A stretch of DNA of 64,000 bases, from positions 2,978,501 through 3,042,500 of the forward strand of contig NZ_CP036313.1 in NCBI RefSeq assembly GCF_004319545.1. Direction: 5' to 3'. The translations under genes were made by a program, and so were the position numbers. Shown here one piece after another: positions 8,269-18,667 of this stretch. Below the pieces are notes generated by a model. It saw only the letters and a program-made list of their open reading frames with translations, was not told where the DNA came from and did not search any database. Origin of the DNA: Desulfobacter hydrogenophilus (GTDB taxonomy: Bacteria; Desulfobacterota; Desulfobacteria; Desulfobacterales; Desulfobacteraceae). Each line of letters begins with the position of its first letter. Position 1 is the stretch's first letter.

Positions 8269-8880
8269 ATGCTTAAAATAGGTGTGACAGGTTCGGCAGG
8301 ATCGGGGAAAAGTCTTGTGTGTGAGGGGTTTCGGCGTATCGGTTTGGCAACCCTGGATTGTGATGAAATTGCAAGACAGGTGGTGGAGCCGGGTCAGGCT
8401 GCGTATAATCAGGTCGTTAAAGCGTTTGGGTCCAAAATTGTAGCGCCGGACTGCACGTTGGACCGCCCGGCCCTGAGACGTATGATTGTAACCACAAAAG
8501 GCAGTCGGGAAAAACTTGAATCCATTTTGCATCCTGTGATTATCAGTGAAACGGTCAGGCTGATGGATGAAGTGGTCCATTCAAAAAAAAAATCATGTGC
8601 TGTTGAAGTGCCTCTTCTGTTTGAACTTGGCATGGAAAATCTTTTCGATGTAGTTGTGGTGGTGACTGCTGCGGATAACGCCCTCGTTGACCGGATTTCC
8701 CGTCGGGACGGTGTGGACCGGGAAGGAGCCCAAAAGCTTTTAGCCATCCAGATGCCCCAATCTGAGAAGGTCCAAAAGGCGGATTATGTCATTGAAAATA
8801 GAGGCAAGCCGGAAGCCGTTTTTAAATCAGTGGGTATTTTGTATCAGAAACTTGTCAATCAGCGCTTGACAAAAAAATAA
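8269..8880 (+). CDS. coaE: Dephospho-CoA kinase
   Basis: A 203-residue protein with P-loop GSAGSGKS at about residues 8-15, LDCDEIARQVVEPGQ, and the family segments HPVI and EVPLLFELGME. It phosphorylates the 3'-OH of dephospho-CoA in the last step of CoA synthesis. It stands alone between ndk (divergent) and rho. Confidence 0.95.
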   Translation: MLKIGVTGSAGSGKSLVCEGFRRIGLATLDCDEIARQVVEPGQAAYNQVVKAFGSKIVAPDCTLDRPALRRMIVTTKGSREKLESILHPVIISETVRLMDEVVHSKKKSCAVEVPLLFELGMENLFDVVVVVTAADNALVDRISRRDGVDREGAQKLLAIQMPQSEKVQKADYVIENRGKPEAVFKSVGILYQKLVNQRLTKK

Positions 8881-9045
8881 TAATATCTTAATAGATTTTC
8901 TAACTACTGACGTTTCACATTATCTGTCTTTTTTTTCCGCAGGGCCGATTGGCCTCCAGATTGTCAAAAAGGCATCCCCAAAAAAAAATTGCATTGTGAA
9001 TTCATACACATTTAACCAAACGAATGGATCAGACCAGGAGATTGC

Positions 9046-10293
9046 ATGAATCTTGTAGAACTCAATAAGATGAAAATCAGTGAGCTGACCAAGCTTGCCA
9101 AGAAATACAATATTCAGGGTATTGGCGGCCTTAAGAAGCAGGAACTGATTTTTGCCTTGCTCCAGGCGAATATTGAAGAAAGCGGACAGATTTACGGTGA
9201 AGGCACCCTTGAAATCCTTCCGGATGGATTTGGTTTTTTGAGGGCGCCTGGGTACAATTATCTGCCCGGCCCCGACGATATTTATGTGTCTCCCTCCCAG
9301 ATCCGACGGTTTAACCTGCGCACCGGTGATACCATTTCCGGCCAGGTCCGCCAGCCAAAGGATTCCGAACGGTATTTTGCATTGCTTAAAGTGGAAGCCG
9401 TTAATTTCATGAATCCTGAAATGGCGGCTGAAACCATTTTATTTGACAATCTTATGCCCCTGTACCCGGATCGTAAAATGAATCTTGAGGCAGAATCTGA
9501 TAACTATTCCATGCGGGTCATTGATATGATGTCCCCCATCGGGTTCGGCCAGCGCGGTCTTATCGTGTCTCCCCCCAAGGCTGGCAAGACCATGCTGCTC
9601 CAGAATATTGCCAATTCCATGATCAAGGCACATAAAAATATTGTTCCCATGATCCTGCTCATTGATGAACGCCCCGAAGAGGTGACGGATATGGCACGCT
9701 CCGTAGACGCGGAAGTTATCTCTTCCACCTTTGACGAACCTTCCGAGCGTCATGTGCAGGTGGCTGAAATGGTAATTGAGAAAGCCAAAAGAATTGTGGA
9801 ACAGGGCCATGATGTCGTGATTCTTTTGGACAGTATCACACGCCTTGCAAGGGCCTACAATTCGGTGATGCCGCCTTCTGGGAAAATTTTGTCCGGTGGT
9901 GTGGATTCCAATGCTCTTGACCGTCCCAAACGATTTTTCGGGGCAGCTCGAAATATTGAGGAAGGCGGCAGCTTGACAATTATTGCCACAGCACTTGTTG
10001 ATACCGGGTCCAGAATGGATGAGGTTATTTTTGAAGAATTCAAGGGTACGGGTAATATGGAACTTGTGCTGGATCGAAAACTGGCGGACAAGCGTGTATT
10101 TCCTGCCATTGATATGAATCGTTCCGGTACCCGGAAAGAGGAATTGCTCCTTGACCCTGAAGTGCTGAACCGGGTCTGGATTTTAAGAAAATTGCTTTCA
10201 AGTTTAAATTCTGTGGATGCCATGCAGTTTTTACTTGAAAAAATGGGCGGAACAAAGGATAATAAAGAGTTTCTTGAAATGATGAATTCATGA
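9046..10293 (+). CDS. rho: Transcription termination factor Rho
   Basis: A 415-residue Rho of normal length. It has the N-terminal Rho_N helix region ([20 protein letters not shown]), an RNA-binding cold-shock-like domain ([15 protein letters not shown]), Walker A SPPKAGKT near residues 170-178, and [16 protein letters not shown] with the Walker B. The ring ATPase terminates transcription by translocating on RNA. An AGGAG ribosome binding site precedes the ATG. It is followed by a repeat element and rpmE. Confidence 0.98.
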   Translation: MNLVELNKMKISELTKLAKKYNIQGIGGLKKQELIFALLQANIEESGQIYGEGTLEILPDGFGFLRAPGYNYLPGPDDIYVSPSQIRRFNLRTGDTISGQVRQPKDSERYFALLKVEAVNFMNPEMAAETILFDNLMPLYPDRKMNLEAESDNYSMRVIDMMSPIGFGQRGLIVSPPKAGKTMLLQNIANSMIKAHKNIVPMILLIDERPEEVTDMARSVDAEVISSTFDEPSERHVQVAEMVIEKAKRIVEQGHDVVILLDSITRLARAYNSVMPPSGKILSGGVDSNALDRPKRFFGAARNIEEGGSLTIIATALVDTGSRMDEVIFEEFKGTGNMELVLDRKLADKRVFPAIDMNRSGTRKEELLLDPEVLNRVWILRKLLSSLNSVDAMQFLLEKMGGTKDNKEFLEMMNS

Positions 10294-10311
10294 CAGGAAA
10301 ATTTTTGGTAT

Positions 10312-10413
10312 TTAGTATTTGAACGCAAAACCTAAGTGTTTGGACGAACAGTTGTCTATGTGCAAGGCTTAGAAAAATTTGCATATGGGTGAATTTTCGT
10401 TCAAATACCATTT
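10312..10413. repeat. Post-stop intergenic repeat, copy 1 (rho-rpmE)
   Basis: Outer arms ATTTGAACGCAAAA and TTTTCGTTCAAAT are inverted. The inner part includes TTTGCATATGGG. Similar sequences start at the stop codons of prfA (11811) and dxr (18559). Here the repeat begins 18 nt after the rho stop. No coding frame is evident. Confidence 0.6.
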
Positions 10414-10454
10414 ACGGTCTTTTATAACGAAGGCTTCAAGGAGTGACGTGTAAG

Positions 10455-10673
10455 ATGAAAAAAGACATCCATCCGAACTACACAAAAACAACAGCAACCT
10501 GTGCCTGTGGCGCAACATTTGACATCAGTTCCACAAGAGAGAACATCAAAGTGGAAATTTGTTCCCAGTGCCATCCTTTTTTTACCGGCAAGCAGAAACT
10601 GGTTGACTCTGCCGGGCGTATTGACCGCTTCAAGAAAAAATACGCAGGGTTTGACGCAAGCAAACTGGTTTAG
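10455..10673 (+). CDS. rpmE: 50S ribosomal protein L31
   Basis: A 72-residue L31, starting [19 protein letters not shown], of the zinc-binding (C+) type: two cysteines in CAC and two in [13 protein letters not shown]. The family usually binds one Zn through four such ligands. The ATG at 10455 gives the standard N-terminus; an AAGGAG lies 12-17 nt upstream. A strong terminator follows. Confidence 0.97.
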   Translation: MKKDIHPNYTKTTATCACGATFDISSTRENIKVEICSQCHPFFTGKQKLVDSAGRIDRFKKKYAGFDASKLV

Positions 10674-10694
10674 CTGTTTTGTCGGCAAGTATGC

Positions 10695-10724
10695 AAAAGG
10701 GGTCTTGAACAAAGACCCCTTTTT
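10695..10724 (+). terminator. Rho-independent terminator after rpmE
   Basis: AAAAGGGGTC and GACCCCTTTTT form a stem with a T-tail 21 nt after the rpmE stop and 26 nt before prfA. prfA is therefore read partly through, or from its own promoter. Confidence 0.85.
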
Positions 10725-10750
10725 GAATTTTTATCCGGGGCGGGTTGACC

Positions 10751-11812
10751 ATGATCAGAAAATTAAAAGGCATTGAAGAACGATTTATAAAAATTGAGCA
10801 TTTGCTTAGTGACCCCGCAGTGATGGCGGATCAGAAAAAATACCAAGGATATCTCAAGGAACACGGCGAATTGAACAAGATTGTGCCGGTGTTCCGGGAA
10901 TATGAGGGTGCTAGGGGAGAGCTTAAGGAAGCCAAGGAGCTTCTCAAAGACAGCGACCCTGACATCCGGGCCATGGCCAAGGAAGAGATCCCCGTACTTG
11001 AATCTATGATTGCACAGCTACAGGAACAACTTAATGTGCTTTTGATGCCCAAAGATCCCCGGGATGAGAAAAATGTTATTCTGGAAATTCGTGCCGGCAC
11101 CGGCGGTGAAGAAGCCGGCATTTTTACCGGTGACCTTTTTCGCATGTATACACGGTACGCGGAGTCCAAGCACTGGAAGATTGAAATCATTGAGAAGAAC
11201 GACTCGGCAGCAGGGGGGTTCAAGGAAGTGGTCTCCATGATACAGGGTAAAGGCGCTTATTCTCAGTTCAAATATGAAAGTGGTATCCATAGGGTTCAGC
11301 GAGTCCCTGAGACTGAAACCCAGGGTCGTGTTCACACCTCTGCGGTGACCGTGGCAGTGCTGCCCGAAGCCGAAGATGTCGATATTGACATTAATCCTGC
11401 GGATCTGAAAGTGGATGTCTTCCGTTCTTCTGGCCCTGGTGGCCAGTCCGTAAATACCACGGATTCCGCTGTCCGTATCACCCACATTCCCACAGGTGTT
11501 GTGGCTACCTGCCAGGACGAAAAATCCCAACATAAAAACAAGGCTAAAGCTTTAAATGTTCTTAAGTCTCGTATTCTTGATGCCAAGATCCAGGAAGAGG
11601 ATGCCAAGCGGGCTGCGGACCGGAAGGGGCAGGTGGGTACAGGAGACAGGTCCGGTCGCATTCGCACTTATAATTTTCCCCAGGGCCGGATGACCGACCA
11701 CCGTATCGGTTTGACCCTGTATAGACTGGACAGTATCATGGAAGGCGAAATCCAGGAGATTATTGATGCCTTGAGAGCACACAACCAGGCCTTGGCGGTG
11801 AAAGAAAAATAG
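10751..11812 (+). CDS. prfA: Peptide chain release factor 1
   Basis: A 353-residue RF1 that recognises UAA/UAG stop codons. The ribosome-acting GGQ loop is in [16 protein letters not shown] near residue 230. The N-terminal RF1 helices and the C-terminal [15 protein letters not shown] are present. The ATG at 10751 is chosen over a TTG two codons earlier. The gene is followed by prmC, which methylates the GGQ glutamine, a common pairing. Confidence 0.97.
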   Translation: MIRKLKGIEERFIKIEHLLSDPAVMADQKKYQGYLKEHGELNKIVPVFREYEGARGELKEAKELLKDSDPDIRAMAKEEIPVLESMIAQLQEQLNVLLMPKDPRDEKNVILEIRAGTGGEEAGIFTGDLFRMYTRYAESKHWKIEIIEKNDSAAGGFKEVVSMIQGKGAYSQFKYESGIHRVQRVPETETQGRVHTSAVTVAVLPEAEDVDIDINPADLKVDVFRSSGPGGQSVNTTDSAVRITHIPTGVVATCQDEKSQHKNKAKALNVLKSRILDAKIQEEDAKRAADRKGQVGTGDRSGRIRTYNFPQGRMTDHRIGLTLYRLDSIMEGEIQEIIDALRAHNQALAVKEK

Positions 11813-11892
11813 TGTTTGAGCGAAAAAATATTCATCTGCGGCGTTATGAAAATATTTGCATCTGGGGAACTTTTTGTCCAAATACGGGGTTT
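11811..11892. repeat. Post-stop intergenic repeat, copy 2 (prfA-prmC)
   Basis: It begins on the prfA stop codon as AGTGTTTGAGCGAAAA and contains CATCTGCG, TTTGCATCTGGGG and AACTTTTTGTCCAAATA, in the same order as copy 3. It has the outer inverted arms of the family. Confidence 0.65.
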
Positions 11893-11928
11893 GCGACCAG
11901 GTACAAACTATTTCGGGAGAGCTAATTT

Positions 11929-12795
11929 GTGAGTGTCTGGACCATAAAATCCATTCTTTCCTGGACAGATGCCTATTTTTCACAGCGTAGTATTGACAGC
12001 CCCAGGCTTACAGCCGAAATCCTTTTGGCACAGACTCTGGGGCTGCGGCGCCTTGATCTTTACCTTCAGCACGACCGGCCTTTGGAAAGGCAGGAACTTG
12101 CAGCATTTAAAATTTTTATTCGCCGAAGGGTTGCCAGGGAACCTGTGGCTTATATCACCGGGCGTAAGGGTTTTTTCAAGGAGCAGTTTAAAGTTGCGCC
12201 GGGGGTGCTCATTCCTAGACCGGATACCGAAACCCTGGTGGAAACGGCTATCGGGCTATTGTCGGAAATGGAGCGGTGCGGCAGACAGGCCCGGGTGATG
12301 GAGCTCGGGGTCGGGTCCGGTGCGGTGATTATTTCCATTGCCAATGCCTGTAAGGGCCATCTCTATTTTGGAAGTGAACTATCTTTGGTTGCACTTGCCA
12401 TGGCCTGTGCCAATGTAAAGGCCTTTGCCCGGACCTCGGTGGCACTATTTAGGGGGGACTGGCTTGCACCGGTGACGCCGCAGCCGCTGTTTGATTTGAT
12501 TTTGTCCAATCCGCCCTATATCCCCAGTGCTGACATTGAATCCCTGGCACCTGAGATCAGGGATCATGAGCCTCGCCAGGCATTGGACGGGGGGGCTGAC
12601 GGCCTGGATGCCGTCAGGGTGATTCTTGCCCAGGCAGGTGAGCGGCTTTTGCCCTACGGTCGTTTGATCCTTGAGATCGGATATGACCAGAAACCCCTGG
12701 TCAAAAGCCTTGCCCAAGGATTTAACTGGGTGGCTGAGCTGGATTTTATCAAAGATCTTGCCGGGCATTACCGGTTGGCTGTTTTCAAAAAATAA
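11929..12795 (+). CDS. prmC: Release factor glutamine methyltransferase
   Basis: A 288-residue SAM-dependent N5-glutamine methyltransferase. It has the N-terminal PrmC helical domain, the SAM-binding VMELGVGSGAVIISIA, and the catalytic NPPY near residue 194 (ILSNPPYIPSADI). It modifies the GGQ glutamine of RF1 and RF2. The start is a GTG. The placement right after prfA supports the call. Confidence 0.95.
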   Translation: MSVWTIKSILSWTDAYFSQRSIDSPRLTAEILLAQTLGLRRLDLYLQHDRPLERQELAAFKIFIRRRVAREPVAYITGRKGFFKEQFKVAPGVLIPRPDTETLVETAIGLLSEMERCGRQARVMELGVGSGAVIISIANACKGHLYFGSELSLVALAMACANVKAFARTSVALFRGDWLAPVTPQPLFDLILSNPPYIPSADIESLAPEIRDHEPRQALDGGADGLDAVRVILAQAGERLLPYGRLILEIGYDQKPLVKSLAQGFNWVAELDFIKDLAGHYRLAVFKK

Positions 12796-12955
12796 ATTGA
12801 TTGTTTCCTCTCTTTTTGATATAGAAATCAGGATTTTGCTTTTGCAAACATATAACACACGCTTGCGGACCTGTGATCCGGTGCTTTTGAAAAGTCGATT
12901 CCGGGGATGAGGCAAGCGGATGAACATTAAAAACCATTGAGAAACTGGAGAAAAA

Positions 12956-13825
12956 ATGGCTTACATTACGATTAAAGAATTACTCGAAGCAGGGGTTCAT
13001 TTCGGACATCAGACCAAACGCTGGAACCCCAAAATGAAACGGTATATTTTCGGTGCCAGAAACGGAATTTACATTATAGATCTTCAGCAGACCGTCAAAT
13101 TGTACAGACAGGCCCATGATTTTATAAAAAATATTGCTGCAAACGGTGGTGATGTGCTGTTTGTGGGTACAAAAAAACAGGCTTCCGAAGCTATTTATGA
13201 AGAAGCCAACAGAGCGGAAAGTTATTATGTCGAAAATCGTTGGTTAGGCGGCATGCTGACCAACTTTCAGACCATAAAAAATAATATTACCCGTTTTCAT
13301 TTTTTAAAGTCCATTGAAAATGACGGTACGTTGGAAAATTATCCCAAAAAAGAACAGGCAAAAATGCTCAAGGACAAGACAAAGCTGGAGTTTGCCATTG
13401 GCGGTATTTCCAACATGAAAAAGCTACCTGCAGCCTTGTTTATTATTGATTCTAAAAATGAGACTATTGCCGTAAAGGAAGCAAAACGCCTGGGTATTCC
13501 CATTATTGCCGTGGTTGATACCAATTGTGACCCCGATGATATCGATTATGTCATTCCCGGCAACGACGACGCTATCCGTTCCATTCGGTTATTTGCCTCC
13601 CGGATTGCCGATGCCGTAATTGAAGGCCGTCAGGTATGGGAAGAACGCCAGCGTGCAAAGTCAGACAAGGATGCAGGAGAGGGTAAGGCACCTGAATATT
13701 CAGGTGAACAAATCGGTATTGAGGTTGTTTCTGACGGTACGGATGGGCCTGTGATTGAAAAAATTAAAAGAAAAACAGCTGCTGCGGAAAGTTCAGAAAC
13801 CCAGGAATCTGTAGCTGCTGAATAA
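12956..13825 (+). CDS. rpsB: 30S ribosomal protein S2
   Basis: S2 with the N-terminal [36 protein letters not shown] and the [21 protein letters not shown] signature. At 289 residues it is longer than the usual 230-260, because of a Lys/Glu-rich C-terminal tail after about residue 235. It is the first gene of the rpsB-tsf-pyrH-frr string. A GGAGAAAA ribosome binding site precedes the ATG. Confidence 0.98.
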   Translation: MAYITIKELLEAGVHFGHQTKRWNPKMKRYIFGARNGIYIIDLQQTVKLYRQAHDFIKNIAANGGDVLFVGTKKQASEAIYEEANRAESYYVENRWLGGMLTNFQTIKNNITRFHFLKSIENDGTLENYPKKEQAKMLKDKTKLEFAIGGISNMKKLPAALFIIDSKNETIAVKEAKRLGIPIIAVVDTNCDPDDIDYVIPGNDDAIRSIRLFASRIADAVIEGRQVWEERQRAKSDKDAGEGKAPEYSGEQIGIEVVSDGTDGPVIEKIKRKTAAAESSETQESVAAE

Positions 13826-13963
13826 CAGCCATGGGTTGATATCGTCTATTTCAATAATAGGCGCAGTCCACAACAAAATAAAAAAAGTAATTCAATAAGT
13901 TATGGTTACTTTTATATAAATAATTAAAGATATTAAAATATTCGAAACAAAGGAGCATACAAG

Positions 13964-14560
13964 ATGGCTGAGATTACGGCACTAATGGTAAAGGAGCTTC
14001 GTGCTGCCACCGGGTCGGGGATTATGGACTGCAAAAAAGTCCTGGCCGAGGCTGATGGGGATATAGATAAGGCAATTGAGCTTTTGCGTAAAAAAGGCCT
14101 GGCCAAAGCAGCCAAGCGCGCAGGGCGCTCCACCAGCGAAGGCCTTATTTACTCCTACATCCATACCGGTGCAAAACTTGGTGTGCTGCTTGAAGTGAAC
14201 TGCGAATCTGATTTTGTTGCAAAAACTGAAGATTTTGAAACTTTTGCCAAAGATATTGCCATGCATATTGCGGCTGCCAACCCGGCCGGTCTGGTTCCCG
14301 AAGACGTGGATCAATCCGTCATTGAAAAAGAGCGTGAAATTTACCGCGCCCAGATGCTGGAAGAAGGAAAGCCCGAAAATATCATTGACAAAATCGTCGA
14401 CGGCAAGGTGGAAAAATTCTACAAGGAAGTCTGCCTGTTAAGCCAGCCATACATTAAAGATCCCCAGAAAACCGTTGAAGATGTTCTCAAGGAAACCATT
14501 GGAAAAATCGGCGAAAATATTCAGATTAGAAGATTTGCACGCTTCCAGATAGGAGAATAA
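13964..14560 (+). CDS. tsf: Elongation factor Ts (short form)
   Basis: The guanine nucleotide exchange factor for EF-Tu. It has the N-terminal UBA-like [22 protein letters not shown] and the core [18 protein letters not shown]. At 198 residues it is the short form, with only one core subdomain, known in several non-enteric lineages. It follows rpsB by 138 bp. That gap contains a weak hairpin (AAGTAA/TTACTT near 13889-13914) that could reduce readthrough. Confidence 0.97.
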   Translation: MAEITALMVKELRAATGSGIMDCKKVLAEADGDIDKAIELLRKKGLAKAAKRAGRSTSEGLIYSYIHTGAKLGVLLEVNCESDFVAKTEDFETFAKDIAMHIAAANPAGLVPEDVDQSVIEKEREIYRAQMLEEGKPENIIDKIVDGKVEKFYKEVCLLSQPYIKDPQKTVEDVLKETIGKIGENIQIRRFARFQIGE

Positions 14561-14564
14561 GCGC

Positions 14565-15299
14565 TTGGATACGAAACCTGAGTTTCAACGGGTTCTGATC
14601 AAGTTGAGTGGCGAAGCCCTGATGGGTAATCAGGGCTTCGGCATTACGCCCGAGATGATAAACTATGTGGCGGGTGAAGTGGCCAAAGTCTTCCATCTGG
14701 GCTTGGAAATTTCAATTGTTGTGGGTGGCGGCAACATCTTTCGGGGGGTAGCAGGATCTTCTGCCGGCATGGACCGGACGTCCGCCGACAATATGGGTAT
14801 GCTGGCCACTGTTATTAACAGTCTGGCCCTGTGCGATGCCTTGGAAAAGCACGATATCCCCACAAGAGTTCAATCTGCCATTCGTATGGACAGGGTGGCA
14901 GAGCCTTTTATTCGCAGAAGGGCCATCCGCCACCTGGAAAAGGGTCGGGTGGTGATTTTTGCCGCCGGTACCGGAAACCCTTACTTTACAACGGATACCG
15001 CGGCAGTTCTTCGCGCCAATGAGGTCCGTGCCCAGATCATTTTCAAGGCCACCCAGGTGGATGGGGTATATGACAAGGATCCCCAGGTTCATGATGATGC
15101 TGTGATGTTTAATAAAATATCGTATATGCAGGTGATTGAAAAACAGCTTCATGTCATGGATATGACAGCCATATCCCTTGCCATGGAACATGACCTTCCT
15201 TTACAGGTGCTCAACCTGCACAAGGCCGATAATATTTATAAAGCGGCCACGGGCGGGGAAATCGGTACACGGATTTATAATAAATTAAAGGACGTGTGA
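14565..15299 (+). CDS. pyrH: UMP kinase
   Basis: A 244-residue bacterial UMP kinase that makes UDP from UMP. It has [23 protein letters not shown], and [20 protein letters not shown], the last being a UMP kinase hallmark. The likely start is a TTG at 14565, 4 nt after the tsf stop, with GGAGAATAAG upstream as ribosome binding site. Confidence 0.96.
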   Translation: MDTKPEFQRVLIKLSGEALMGNQGFGITPEMINYVAGEVAKVFHLGLEISIVVGGGNIFRGVAGSSAGMDRTSADNMGMLATVINSLALCDALEKHDIPTRVQSAIRMDRVAEPFIRRRAIRHLEKGRVVIFAAGTGNPYFTTDTAAVLRANEVRAQIIFKATQVDGVYDKDPQVHDDAVMFNKISYMQVIEKQLHVMDMTAISLAMEHDLPLQVLNLHKADNIYKAATGGEIGTRIYNKLKDV

Positions 15300-15301
15300 A
15301 T

Positions 15302-15859
15302 ATGATTAATGAGGTGCTTGAAGAAACCAGAGACCGCATGGGTAAATCCGAGAAAGCCTTTGAAACCGAACTTGGCAAAGTGCGCACCGGCAGAGCTTCC
15401 CAGTCCATGCTCGATAACGTCAGGGTAGATTACTACGGTACACAGACACCCCTTCCCCAGATGGCCACCGTATCTGTGCCTGAAAGTCGTTTACTCACCG
15501 TAAAGCCATGGGACGCTTCAGTGATCAATGATGTGGAAAAAGCAATATTAAAGGCAAATATTGGGCTTACGCCTTCCAATGATGGTAAGCTGATTCGTAT
15601 TTCCATCCCACCGTTGACCGAAGATCGCAGGAAAGAGATCGTAAAAAGCGTGGCAAAAACCTGTGAGGAATTCAAGGTCGCCGTCAGGAATATCCGTCGT
15701 GATTCCAATGAGATCCTCAAGGATCTACAGAAAGAGGGTGATATTTCCGAAGACGACAGTTTTAAAGCCCAGAAACAGGTCCAGGACTTCACCGACGATT
15801 CCATCAAGAAACTGGATGACATTTTTGCCGCCAAGGAAAAAGAGATCCTTGAAGTCTGA
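15302..15859 (+). CDS. frr: Ribosome recycling factor
   Basis: A 185-residue RRF that splits post-termination ribosomes together with EF-G. It contains the family sequences LGKVRTGRAS, VRVDYYGTQTPL and the C-terminal EDDSFKAQKQVQDFTDDSI. The ATG at 15302 is chosen; a GTG at 15296 overlaps the pyrH stop but would add only two residues. Confidence 0.97.
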   Translation: MINEVLEETRDRMGKSEKAFETELGKVRTGRASQSMLDNVRVDYYGTQTPLPQMATVSVPESRLLTVKPWDASVINDVEKAILKANIGLTPSNDGKLIRISIPPLTEDRRKEIVKSVAKTCEEFKVAVRNIRRDSNEILKDLQKEGDISEDDSFKAQKQVQDFTDDSIKKLDDIFAAKEKEILEV

Positions 15860-16592
15860 TCCTAAAATTCAGATGCCTGACGGACTGAATTTTGACCTGC
15901 TTCCCGCCCATGTGGCATTCATCATGGACGGGAACGGCCGCTGGGCAAAGAAACGGCTGATGAACCGGGTTAAAGGTCATGAACAGGGGGCGCAAACCGT
16001 TGAAGAAGTTGTCATGGCTTGCAGGGAACTGGGTATTGATGTGCTCACCTTGTATGCATTTTCCACAGAAAATTGGGCAAGGCCTAAGGAAGAAGTCAAA
16101 GCCTTGATGCATCTGCTTAAACGTTTTCTTAAGAACAAAACCGAAGAACTCCGAAGAAAGAATATTCGGCTAAATATTCTGGGTCAGATTGAACGGCTTC
16201 CCGACGATGTACGAAAGCAAGCCGAGCAGGCCATGGCCGCCACAGAAAAGAATTCAGCCATGATTCTTAATCTGGCCTTAAGCTACGGAGCACGTGAAGA
16301 AATTACCATGGCGGTTCAACGGATTGCCGCCAAAGTGAGGTCTGGAGCTCTTGAGCTCGAAGGCATTACGGATAAAACGGTTTCTGATCACCTCTATACT
16401 GCCGGCATGCCGGATCCGGACCTGATTGTCCGTACGTCTGCAGAGTTTAGGCTTTCCAATTTTTTGATGTGGCAGGCCGCATATTCCGAACTGGTTTTTA
16501 CACCAACGCTCTGGCCTGATTTTACGAAGCAGGAGTTTTATCGGATTTTAATTGATTACCAGCAACGGGATCGGCGTTTCGGAAAGGTATGA
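15849..16592 (+). CDS. uppS: Undecaprenyl diphosphate synthase
   Basis: A cis-prenyltransferase that makes the lipid carrier for peptidoglycan and LPS. It has HVAFIMDGNGRWAKKR with the catalytic Asp, LTLYAFSTENWARP, and PDPDLIVRTSAEFRLSNFL. The last segment has AEFR where most UppS have GExR, a slight deviation at the product end of the active site. A TTG at 15849 with AAGGA 10 nt upstream overlaps frr and is preferred. An ATG at 15873 without ribosome binding site is the alternative. Confidence 0.94.
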   Translation: MKSDPKIQMPDGLNFDLLPAHVAFIMDGNGRWAKKRLMNRVKGHEQGAQTVEEVVMACRELGIDVLTLYAFSTENWARPKEEVKALMHLLKRFLKNKTEELRRKNIRLNILGQIERLPDDVRKQAEQAMAATEKNSAMILNLALSYGAREEITMAVQRIAAKVRSGALELEGITDKTVSDHLYTAGMPDPDLIVRTSAEFRLSNFLMWQAAYSELVFTPTLWPDFTKQEFYRILIDYQQRDRRFGKV

Positions 16593-17407
16593 TGCAGCAT
16601 TTCAAACGATGGCTCACGGCGTTAATTCTTATCCCATTTTTGCTCTGGGCCATTATCAAAGGGTCTATACTGTTGTTTGCCGTCCTGGTATCCATAGTTT
16701 CTATTTTTGCCATACATGAATATTTTGATATCATCTGTGCCAACGATACCGGACCAATCTCCCAAACCACTCGGGTCATCACCTATGCGGCCTGTATGGT
16801 ATTGGTCATGGGGGCATGCCTTGGGTCCTGGCCGGTTCTTTTTTTTATTCTTGCCCTTGATATGATGGCCCTTTGCGTGTTTGTATTGGCTCGTTTTTCT
16901 GCCCTCCCCCATATCTTTGACCTGGTGGCCCGACAAGTACTCGGCGTTGTCTATATCCCTTTGTCTCTGGCTCTTTTGGTTTTTATTCGGAACACGGAAG
17001 GCGGGGCTTTGTGGGTGATTTGGTTGCTCATTGTTTGTTTTGCCAACGATACCGGTGCGCTATATGTGGGAACGTTTAAGGGGGAACATAAACTTGCGCC
17101 TAACATCAGTCCCAACAAAACCATTGAAGGGGCTGTGGGGGGGCTGGTGATATCTGTGACGGCCGGGCTTGTGTTTAATCTGGTTTTTTTCCAGGATGTA
17201 TCCCTTGCTTTACTTTGTATCCCCTGCGCTTTGTGCGTTGCCGTTGCAGGGCAGATCGGTGACCTTTTTGAGTCTGCCATGAAACGGGTTGGGCACATCA
17301 AAGATTCGGGAAAAATTTTGCCGGGGCACGGCGGCATGCTGGATCGAATTGACGGTGTGCTTCTGGCTATCCCGGTATTTTATTTTTTTACGGTATTTGT
17401 TCTGTGA
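16589..17407 (+). CDS. cdsA: Phosphatidate cytidylyltransferase
   Basis: A 272-residue integral membrane protein with several hydrophobic helices and the C-terminal CDS signature (SAMKRVGHIKDSGKILPGHG, then MLDRIDG). It makes CDP-diacylglycerol for phospholipid synthesis. It overlaps uppS and dxr by 4 bases each, so the three genes are coupled. Confidence 0.95.
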   Translation: MMQHFKRWLTALILIPFLLWAIIKGSILLFAVLVSIVSIFAIHEYFDIICANDTGPISQTTRVITYAACMVLVMGACLGSWPVLFFILALDMMALCVFVLARFSALPHIFDLVARQVLGVVYIPLSLALLVFIRNTEGGALWVIWLLIVCFANDTGALYVGTFKGEHKLAPNISPNKTIEGAVGGLVISVTAGLVFNLVFFQDVSLALLCIPCALCVAVAGQIGDLFESAMKRVGHIKDSGKILPGHGGMLDRIDGVLLAIPVFYFFTVFVL

Positions 17408-18567
17408 AATCGCTCACCATACTGGGCGCCACAGGTTCCATCGGCACATCAGCCCTTAGGGTGGTGGGCATGCACCCGGATAAGTTCAGCATCAAATGTC
17501 TGACCTGTGCCTCGAACATTGATCTTCTGGCAGCGCAGATAAAACAGTTTAAGCCGGCGATGGTAGCAGTGCTGGACGAACAGGGCGCCGACCGTTTGGC
17601 AAAAATGCTTTCAGGCCGGTTCTGCCCCGAAATCCTGTGGGGTGAATCCGGTTTTATTGCCGCAGCCCAATGGGCCGATTCGGATATGGTGCTTGCCGCC
17701 ATGGTGGGTGCCGCAGGCCTTGCCCCGGCCCTTGCCGCCATTGACGCCGGTAAGCAACTGGCCCTTGCCAACAAGGAAACCCTGGTCATGGCCGGTGACA
17801 TCGTTATGGCACGGGCACGTGAAAAAGGGGTGGACATTCTGCCTGTGGATTCCGAGCACTGCGCCATTTTTCAATGTCTACAGGGTAACCGGAACCGCGA
17901 TCTTAAAAAGATTTTCCTTACGGCCTCGGGGGGGCCTTTCAGGAATCTGTCCCATGACCGGTTTAAGCTGATTACACCCGCCCAGGCTCTGGATCATCCC
18001 ACCTGGAACATGGGTGCTAAAATATCTATTGATTCGGCGACCCTCATGAACAAGGCCTTGGAGGTCATTGAAGCGGTCCGGCTTTTTGATGTCAGTGTTG
18101 AGCAGATCCAGGTGTTAATTCACCCCCAGAGCATTGTTCATTCCATGGTGGGGTTCAAAGACGGCGGTGTTATGGCGCAATTGGGAGAACCGGACATGAT
18201 GCATGCCATTGCCTATGCCTTTTCCTATCCGGAGCGCATGGATATTAATTTGAATTTTCCTGATTTTAGTGCCATGGAAGGGCTAACCTTTGATGCCCCA
18301 GATACAAACCGTTTCCCATCCCTTGGGTTTGCCTGTGAAGCCTGTCGCAGGGGCGGGACCCTGCCGGCTGTTATGAATGCGGCCAACGAAATTGCCGTTG
18401 ATGCCTTTCTTAAAGAACGCATCGGCTTTCCGGATATTTTCACCTTGGTCCGTGAGATCATGGGTGCCCATACCTGCATTGACAATCCTGAGCTTTCAGG
18501 TATTATTGAAGCCGATCGTTGGGCCAGGGAGAAGGCACAATTCCTGATCCAAAATCTTAGTGTTTGA
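17404..18567 (+). CDS. dxr: 1-deoxy-D-xylulose 5-phosphate reductoisomerase
   Basis: A 387-residue NADPH enzyme of the MEP isoprenoid pathway. It has ILGATGSIGTSALRV, LANKETLVMAGDIV, the metal-binding VDSEHCAIFQCL and SGGPFR, and KISIDSATLMNKALEVIEA. The start is GTG inside the cdsA stop overlap. A repeat element begins on its stop codon. Confidence 0.97.
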   Translation: MKSLTILGATGSIGTSALRVVGMHPDKFSIKCLTCASNIDLLAAQIKQFKPAMVAVLDEQGADRLAKMLSGRFCPEILWGESGFIAAAQWADSDMVLAAMVGAAGLAPALAAIDAGKQLALANKETLVMAGDIVMARAREKGVDILPVDSEHCAIFQCLQGNRNRDLKKIFLTASGGPFRNLSHDRFKLITPAQALDHPTWNMGAKISIDSATLMNKALEVIEAVRLFDVSVEQIQVLIHPQSIVHSMVGFKDGGVMAQLGEPDMMHAIAYAFSYPERMDINLNFPDFSAMEGLTFDAPDTNRFPSLGFACEACRRGGTLPAVMNAANEIAVDAFLKERIGFPDIFTLVREIMGAHTCIDNPELSGIIEADRWAREKAQFLIQNLSV

Positions 18568-18629
18568 ACGCAAAGTCACCCCATCTGCGCCTTGCATATG
18601 GGCAACTTTTTGTCCAAACATAGGGTTTC
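18559..18629. repeat. Post-stop intergenic repeat, copy 3 (dxr-rseP)
   Basis: It overlaps the end of dxr: the stop TGA lies inside TAGTGTTTGAACGCAAA. It continues CATCTGCGCC, TTGCATATGGGCAAC and TTTTTGTCCAAACA. Outer TGTTTG and CAAACA arms are inverted. Same family as the copies after rho and prfA. Confidence 0.65.
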
Positions 18630-18667
18630 AGTCAGGCACTATGTAAAAAAAAATTAGGAAAATCGAT

